Source: Candidatus Tenebribacter davisii
Lineage (GTDB): Bacteria; Cloacimonadota; Cloacimonadia; Cloacimonadales; TCS61
DNA: 64,000 nucleotides
Assembly: GCA_030765535.1 (NCBI GenBank)
Contig: JAVCCH010000194.1
Location: forward strand, 21,537 to 85,536
Direction: 5' to 3'
The notes beneath the pieces were generated by a model. The model worked only from the letters and a program-made list of their open reading frames with translations, did no database searches and was not told the DNA's origin. The translations under genes and the position numbers were made by a program. This document shows, in pieces, positions 59,696 through 64,000 of this stretch. The first letter of the stretch is position 1, and the number at the start of each line of letters is the position of its first letter.

Positions 59696-60817
59696 CTAAT
59701 CTACACTTAAGGCTAATTTTCTGCCCTGAAGCTTTGATACAGCTTCTTCGAATTCAACCCGTAAAGAATCAATTAACTCTTTCACAGAGATTATTTGATT
59801 GATCCTGAAGGCATTGGAACCGGCAAAGCTGAAGCCATCTGTTAGATTTCCTGTTTTAGCCTTCATTAATGCGTCTGCAATGCAATATAATGATTGTTTC
59901 ATGTTGCAGGTCTTTAAACATTTCCAGGGACAGCTAAACGGTTTTTTAATGCCTGAGGTTACATCTGTAAGAAATTTATTGATTATGGCTCTTCCAGGCA
60001 GGCCAACCGGACTCTTAATTATGCCAATATCCTCTTCCCTGCAATTTACAAATTGCTCTTTAAACTTTATATCAGCATCACATTCATCAGTTGCCACAAA
60101 ACGCGTACCCATTTGAACTCCGGATGCTCCCATTTCCAGGAACTTGTAAACATCTTCCCCAGTGTAGATGCCACCGGCAGCAATTACCGGAATATCTTTC
60201 CCATAACGTTGTTTGAAGGGTTCGATGACCTTGATAACTTCCGGTATTAATTTTTCCAGGGCATATTGCGGATCGCTGATCTGTTCTACTTTGAAGCCTA
60301 GATGACCACCTGCTTTTGGTCCTTCCACCACCACTGCATCAGGAATATGATTGAATCTTTTCTCCCAACTGTGAAAGATCAAATTTGCGGCTCTGGCAGA
60401 AGATACAATTGGTACGATCTTAGTTTTTATCGTTTCCAAATCTTCCAGGGAAATACCTTCCGGCATTTTGAGCGGTAATCCTGCTCCTAAAAAAAGAATA
60501 TCAATCTCTTCTTCAATGGCAGCTTTCACAATATCATCATAATCGGATATTGCGACCATCACATTAAGCCCGATCACACCATCCGACATTGCTTTAGCTT
60601 TGCGGATCTCTTTACGCAGACAGACTAAATTTTCCTTCCGATAGTTCTTTCTATCCATCTTCTCCAGTAAACCCAAACCCACAGATGAGATAACACCGAT
60701 CCCACCTTCATTTGCTGTTGCAGCTGCTAAACCGGACATGGATATTCCTACTCCCATGCCACCCTGGATAATGGGAACCCGTGCTGTGAACTGACCTATT
60801 TTTAATTCTGGAAACAT
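59696..60817 (-). CDS. Nitronate monooxygenase-like flavoprotein with C-terminal Cys cluster
   Basis: A 373-residue TIM-barrel flavoenzyme of the 2-nitropropane dioxygenase/FabK type. PIIQGGMGVGISMSGLAAA is the N-terminal FMN-loop pattern, then EGPKAGGHLGF (catalytic His), IPVIAAGGIYTG and GASGVQMGTRF. The C-terminus has four cysteines (CPWKCLKTC and a later YC), unusual in plain NMO enzymes and possibly metal- or Fe-S-binding. It lies 57 bases downstream of tetR on the same strand, so it is probably the regulated target. Confidence 0.88.
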   Translation of the reverse strand: MFPELKIGQFTARVPIIQGGMGVGISMSGLAAATANEGGIGVISSVGLGLLEKMDRKNYRKENLVCLRKEIRKAKAMSDGVIGLNVMVAISDYDDIVKAAIEEEIDILFLGAGLPLKMPEGISLEDLETIKTKIVPIVSSARAANLIFHSWEKRFNHIPDAVVVEGPKAGGHLGFKVEQISDPQYALEKLIPEVIKVIEPFKQRYGKDIPVIAAGGIYTGEDVYKFLEMGASGVQMGTRFVATDECDADIKFKEQFVNCREEDIGIIKSPVGLPGRAIINKFLTDVTSGIKKPFSCPWKCLKTCNMKQSLYCIADALMKAKTGNLTDGFSFAGSNAFRINQIISVKELIDSLRVEFEEAVSKLQGRKLALSVD

Positions 60818-60874
60818 CTTCTACCTCTTATAAAACTTTTTTTTTCAACATTATTATATATTGAGTCGATTTTA

Positions 60875-61456
60875 TTAAATATTTGAACGTTTTTCGATAC
60901 CCTTAAAAATTACATCCAGCATATCGTTACTCTCCTGCACAGGATCATAACCATTTTTGTCCACAAAGAGTGGATACTCCAAACCCTTGATGGCAATTGA
61001 GATCATACGGGAAATTACTGCGATATCATCCACATCAAAGTACTTTTGCTGCTTACCATCCAGCAATAAATTTTTCAGAACCCTGTTCTCATATGCATAG
61101 AAATTCTTCCGTACTTCCTCCACGAAAAAATAATGGTCGAGATACTCATCCGTGAGAGTTAAGTAAAATTTACTGAGATCCTGCAGGTGCGTCATCCTGG
61201 TGGTTACGTAAGCTCGGATCTTAGCTTCCGGTGAATCGGCAGCTGCTACAGCTGTTTCCAGTTTTTGTTGGAATAAACGTGTATCCTGCCGGATCACCTC
61301 AGCAAAAATATCCTCTTTACTTTTGAAGTAATAATAGACTGATGATTTTGCCATATGAGCTTTTTTGGCAATATCTTCCATTGTTGTTTTAAAGAAACCA
61401 AACTGCGCAAAAAGCTGTTCTGCCGCTTCTATGATCTTATTTTTCTTTTCATCCAT
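60875..61456 (-). CDS. TetR-family transcriptional regulator
   Basis: About 193 residues. N-terminal HTH with AAEQLFAQFGFFKTTMEDIA and KSSVYYYFKSKEDIF, as in TetR. The C-terminal ligand domain is variable. ATG 61456 follows AAGGATG; the longer frame lacks a better site. It probably controls itself and the downstream nitronate monooxygenase through the palindrome at 61475-61503. Confidence 0.92.
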   Translation of the reverse strand: MDEKKNKIIEAAEQLFAQFGFFKTTMEDIAKKAHMAKSSVYYYFKSKEDIFAEVIRQDTRLFQQKLETAVAAADSPEAKIRAYVTTRMTHLQDLSKFYLTLTDEYLDHYFFVEEVRKNFYAYENRVLKNLLLDGKQQKYFDVDDIAVISRMISIAIKGLEYPLFVDKNGYDPVQESNDMLDVIFKGIEKRSNI

Positions 61457-61474
61457 TTTCTCATCCTTTATACT

Positions 61475-61510
61475 TTTCGACCAATACCGTTTTTCGGTCG
61501 AAAGTGTCAA
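61475..61510 (-). promoter_or_regulatory. TetR-type operator and promoter
   Basis: TTTCGACC (61475-61482) and GGTCGAAA (61496-61503) form a perfect inverted repeat with a 13-base spacer; a nested ACCG/CGGT pair is at 61486-61498. On the minus strand a TTGACA (61510-61505) sits at its edge with a weak -10 (GTATTG) about 17 bases on, so repressor binding would cover the promoter. Confidence 0.75.
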
Positions 61511-61555
61511 GATTTATTTCAAGCAGACAGGATAACGATAAATTAATCCTTATAT

Positions 61556-61615
61556 AAACACTCCGTCTTTCTGAGACACTCTTTTTACTTTTCCCTCGAA
61601 GAATCTGGAGTGTTT
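61556..61615. repeat. Nine-base inverted repeat in the tetR/omp intergenic region
   Basis: AAACACTCC (61556-61564) and GGAGTGTTT (61607-61615) are exact inverted copies separated by 42 bases. It could be an operator pair or a long RNA stem. No promoter is evident for the gene at 61780. Confidence 0.5.
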
Positions 61616-61779
61616 AGACTCTAACACTTTAGTAGTATGACGTATTATAATATATCTTGTAAAATAAAAAAAAGCTTGCCAGCTTAATTGTTTAGTACAT
61701 ATATAGGTTATAAAAAGAAGTTCCAAAATTGTAAAAAGCAGAAAATAAAATTTTCAGAAAAAATAATTAAGAGGTTATG

Positions 61780-63003
61780 ATGAAAAACATTAAATTTTTA
61801 GTTCTATTATTAAGTCTTGTTTTTTTTACTCAATTGTTTGCAGCAGATGTTGATTCTCAATTCGTTGGCAAGATCGGTCAATACAGAACTCTGTATTTAA
61901 AGAATGATAACATCTTTCATGGTGAAATACTTGATATTATGGAAGATGGTTCAGTGAAGATCGACACAAAAGAAGGAGTACTCATAATTCCCAGCAGTAA
62001 GATCCTGGAAGAAACCCTGAAAGTAAAGAAAACCAATGGAACTTCGTATACAGGAAAATTACTCGGAGAAGATGAAGTATTTATTGATATTGAAACTGAC
62101 TATGGAAATGTTACGGTAAATAAGGGTGATATTAAAGATCTGCAGCGCTTCTTTGGCGGTAAACGTGAAAAGACAATTCAGCAAAAGATCTTCTTTGCCG
62201 GTGAGGAACAAATAACAGATCTGTTTGGAGATCCAACCGCTTTTGTGCTTCCACCCTATGCCTTTTATATTTCAGGATTCTCCATGGGTTATGGTTTCTC
62301 CAACAGGTTCCACCTATACTCTAAAATTACTAATAACCTGAATGAAGACCTGAACTTAGCCTGCCGCTATATTCTGCTTAAAAAGAATTATGGCGCTAAG
62401 AAGCTCCATTTTGCAACTCAACTTAAAATTTTCTCTAATCATGTCATGAATAAAGAATATGGGAAATACTATGATGAATATGATGTGGATGGATTATCTG
62501 ATGAAAAAGTTATTGATGAACTTTACGGAAAGGAAAAACGTGAATTTTACTGGGAAGCTTCATTTGTATACAGCTTTCGAAGTCCCTTAAAAAACGGGAG
62601 AGGAAACTGGGGATTCCATACTGGAATTACATTTGATAAATTACTCTTCGCAGAACCAGTTCTGGAGCTGGAATATGATAATGAAACTTATGATTTTACT
62701 GGCGGTTTCACCGATACTTTTTTCCAATCTTATCGTGCCTTTGCCGGTTTTGATTATGACTTGAGTAAAAGAATTAAATTCATCAGTATTGTCTATTATG
62801 ATCCCGGAAATCGCTATCTTACCCTGGGAGAATCTATAAAAAACTATTTCACTCATGACTTCGTACAGGCAGGCTATATGGGAGAAAGGAAGCCTATTGA
62901 CTTTGATTTCGGAGTTACTTTTACACCTAACGAAACCCTACGAATTGGGTTCCACTTCCAAAATCCATTCCTTACCGTATATTGGAAATTCCTGGATTAT
63001 TAA
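61780..63003 (+). CDS. Exported outer-membrane-like protein with N-terminal small beta domain
   Basis: About 407 residues. Signal peptide (VFFTQLFAAD). Residues 28-125 contain strand-rich repeats (GEILDIMEDGSVKIDTKEG, GKLLGEDEVFIDI) resembling Sm-like or SH3-like small barrels. From about 145 the protein has alternating aromatic strands and ends in YWKFLDY, as in outer-membrane beta-barrels with a terminal aromatic. Function not recognised. ATG 61780 is chosen as AGAGG is five bases upstream; ATG 61777 is the alternative. Confidence 0.7.
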   Translation: MKNIKFLVLLLSLVFFTQLFAADVDSQFVGKIGQYRTLYLKNDNIFHGEILDIMEDGSVKIDTKEGVLIIPSSKILEETLKVKKTNGTSYTGKLLGEDEVFIDIETDYGNVTVNKGDIKDLQRFFGGKREKTIQQKIFFAGEEQITDLFGDPTAFVLPPYAFYISGFSMGYGFSNRFHLYSKITNNLNEDLNLACRYILLKKNYGAKKLHFATQLKIFSNHVMNKEYGKYYDEYDVDGLSDEKVIDELYGKEKREFYWEASFVYSFRSPLKNGRGNWGFHTGITFDKLLFAEPVLELEYDNETYDFTGGFTDTFFQSYRAFAGFDYDLSKRIKFISIVYYDPGNRYLTLGESIKNYFTHDFVQAGYMGERKPIDFDFGVTFTPNETLRIGFHFQNPFLTVYWKFLDY

Positions 63004-63011
63004 AGTTTAGT

Positions 63012-63045
63012 AAAATGGCTCGATAAACTGATATCGAGCCATTTT
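63012..63045. terminator. Bidirectional rho-independent terminator
   Basis: AAAATGGCTCGAT (63012-63024) and ATCGAGCCATTTT (63033-63045) form a perfect 13-pair stem with an eight-base loop. T-rich sequence follows on the plus strand and AT-rich sequence on the other. It lies between convergent genes. Confidence 0.93.
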
Positions 63046-63125
63046 CATTTAATCAATACTTTTCTCTATCAACACAAATTTACGGTAAATAAAACATAAA
63101 TATTATTATTTTTATAAAATTTTAT

Positions 63126-63560
63126 CTATTCTTGAATTGCATTAAGAACTTTCAGTTTTAATTCTTCATTTTCCATATCATCATACAAAACAGCACTTAT
63201 TATTTCTTTTAACAATACTTTGTCAATCTTACTTTCTGCCACATGATAACTGATATTCTCCATTTCAGTAATGAAGTCAACAACCCGAAAAACATATCCG
63301 TTCAAGTTTAATAATAAAGCGCCAGCTGAAATTGCTATTCGCTTATTACCATCTGAAAAACAATGAAACTTGTTCAGAGCAAAGAATAAATGTGTAAGCT
63401 TATCTTCAAAAGTAGGATAATACATATCATTTTGAATATGCTGCAAGACACTTTCGATCTGACCTTGATCTAGGACACCTGAACTTCCTCCCCCAGAAAC
63501 TTCAATGGTTTTTTGATAAGTTCGTAGCAGCGTATCATAGTCGAAATAAATAGTGTTCAT
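63126..63560 (-). CDS. doc: Death-on-curing/Fic-family toxin
   Basis: A 144-residue protein. The Fic/Doc active-site motif HCFSDGNKR is at residues 66-74 (H-x-F-x-D/N-G/A-N-K-R). Doc toxins phosphorylate EF-Tu, whereas Fic enzymes usually AMPylate. The GNKR ending and small size fit Doc. An N-terminal YFDYDTLL strand and the LNLNGY helix match the family. It overlaps the upstream gene by one base (TAATG). Confidence 0.85.
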   Translation of the reverse strand: MNTIYFDYDTLLRTYQKTIEVSGGGSSGVLDQGQIESVLQHIQNDMYYPTFEDKLTHLFFALNKFHCFSDGNKRIAISAGALLLNLNGYVFRVVDFITEMENISYHVAESKIDKVLLKEIISAVLYDDMENEELKLKVLNAIQE

Positions 63561-64000
63561 TAATCTCTTTCTTTTAAGCGTTTGAATACTTCGTGAAATT
63601 GTTCTAACTGCTCTTCCACGTTCCTGCTACTACTACCAATAAATTTTTCAAAATCTTCTCTTGGGATTGGTGCTAAATATTCTTTTAATTGTAGATGTAA
63701 TGCATCTCTAAACCCTAAGTCTCGACTTGCCATTTTTACTCTTGCATCTTCAATTAAAGGATACCAATGAGGTTGATTGCGAAATTCAATAAATAACTTC
63801 TCAGTTTCCCAGACATCCAGTTTCCTGCCCAATTTCGTATACACTTTTTTTAGCAGTTTAGAGAAACCAAATTCATATGATGAAATAAGCAATAGAACTT
63901 CTGAATACAAAGTTTTACGAACGTTTTCTTTGGGTTCCAATTTTAGAATCTTTCTGTATTCATCTGCTTTTTCTTTGAATATTGCCTTGTAAATTTTATC
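63560..64000 (-). CDS. Unknown helical protein coupled to doc (partial, runs off window)
   Basis: The frame is open from the window edge to 63560 and is not interrupted at 63940. At least 146 residues, lysine- and glutamate-rich and helical. The C-terminal part reads ASRDLGFRDALHLQLKEYL and ends EVFKRLKERD. It does not look like Phd or an AbrB antitoxin. Position suggests an antitoxin or regulator of Doc; this is inference. Confidence 0.6.
   Translation of the reverse strand, partial: DKIYKAIFKEKADEYRKILKLEPKENVRKTLYSEVLLLISSYEFGFSKLLKKVYTKLGRKLDVWETEKLFIEFRNQPHWYPLIEDARVKMASRDLGFRDALHLQLKEYLAPIPREDFEKFIGSSSRNVEEQLEQFHEVFKRLKERD

Overview
This is an AT-rich bacterial chromosome segment with no phage, plasmid or CRISPR signature. 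The likely source is an uncultured Gram-negative anaerobe of the FCB superphylum; a Cloacimonadota-like organism fits best. Reasons: a secreted beta-propeller protein ends in a C-terminal sorting domain of the NPFNPETTI type; there is an outer-membrane-barrel-like protein, a DAP-type MurE motif and an mlaE-type permease; a rubrerythrin-like protein and a selenocysteine-containing SelD point to anaerobic metabolism. The phylum assignment is inference; no 16S rRNA gene is present.

Layout. 1-1.6 kb: 5' part of a glycosyltransferase on the minus strand, then a complete tmRNA gene whose 3' end is followed at once by a hairpin leader and a small GIY-YIG nuclease gene. 1.7-3.6 kb: an AT-rich orphan gene with a HEPN-like RxxxxH motif, followed by a remnant of a second GIY-YIG gene. 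3.8-5.4 kb: ArsR regulator with a palindromic operator, thioredoxin-like protein and ArsP/YraQ permease. 5.4-9.8 kb: MFS transporter, rubrerythrin-like protein, selD with an in-frame UGA and SECIS-like hairpin, an S24/XRE autocleaving repressor, DUF2809 protein and a 55-residue gene. 10-16 kb: coiled-coil lipoprotein, LysM protein, then pgpH-ybeY-corC/hlyC-DUF3108-vanZ in a tight run. 16-26 kb (minus strand): Cys-rich small protein, dapA, trmL, ThiB-like lipoprotein, mlaE, dnaB, type 4/5 uracil-DNA glycosylase, rpoZ-like, gmk, gcvH, and two response regulators with HD-GYP and GGDEF outputs.

26.5-38.7 kb (minus strand) is the most distinctive region: an FG-GAP propeller protein with sorting domain, three large exported caspase-family proteins that share a nearly constant 418-residue C-terminal half (linker, Ig-like, caspase) but carry different N-terminal sensor halves (PDZ+WD40, lipoprotein double propeller, degenerate propeller), a gutted fourth copy, and an LPP20/DUF4384 protein at the head. 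It looks like a modular 'variable sensor, constant protease' array evolving by duplication, gene conversion and deletion.

39.4-56.4 kb is a complete division and cell wall (dcw) cluster: mraZ, rsmH, ftsL, ftsI (with two PASTA domains), a murE-murF fusion, mraY, murD, ftsW, murG, murC, murB, ftsQ, ftsA, ftsZ. It is preceded by a 10-bp-phased CTCA repeat array that looks like a lineage-specific MraZ operator, and is interrupted by a strong terminator-like hairpin immediately before ftsI. 56.4-64 kb: DUF6051-like hydrolase, GNAT acetyltransferase, an unknown protein, three tandem hairpin repeats in front of a double-FKBP lipoprotein, tetR plus nitronate monooxygenase with a palindromic operator, an outer-membrane-like protein, and a Doc/Fic toxin with an unknown partner running off the edge.

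All calls are from reading the sequence and translations; no database search was run.
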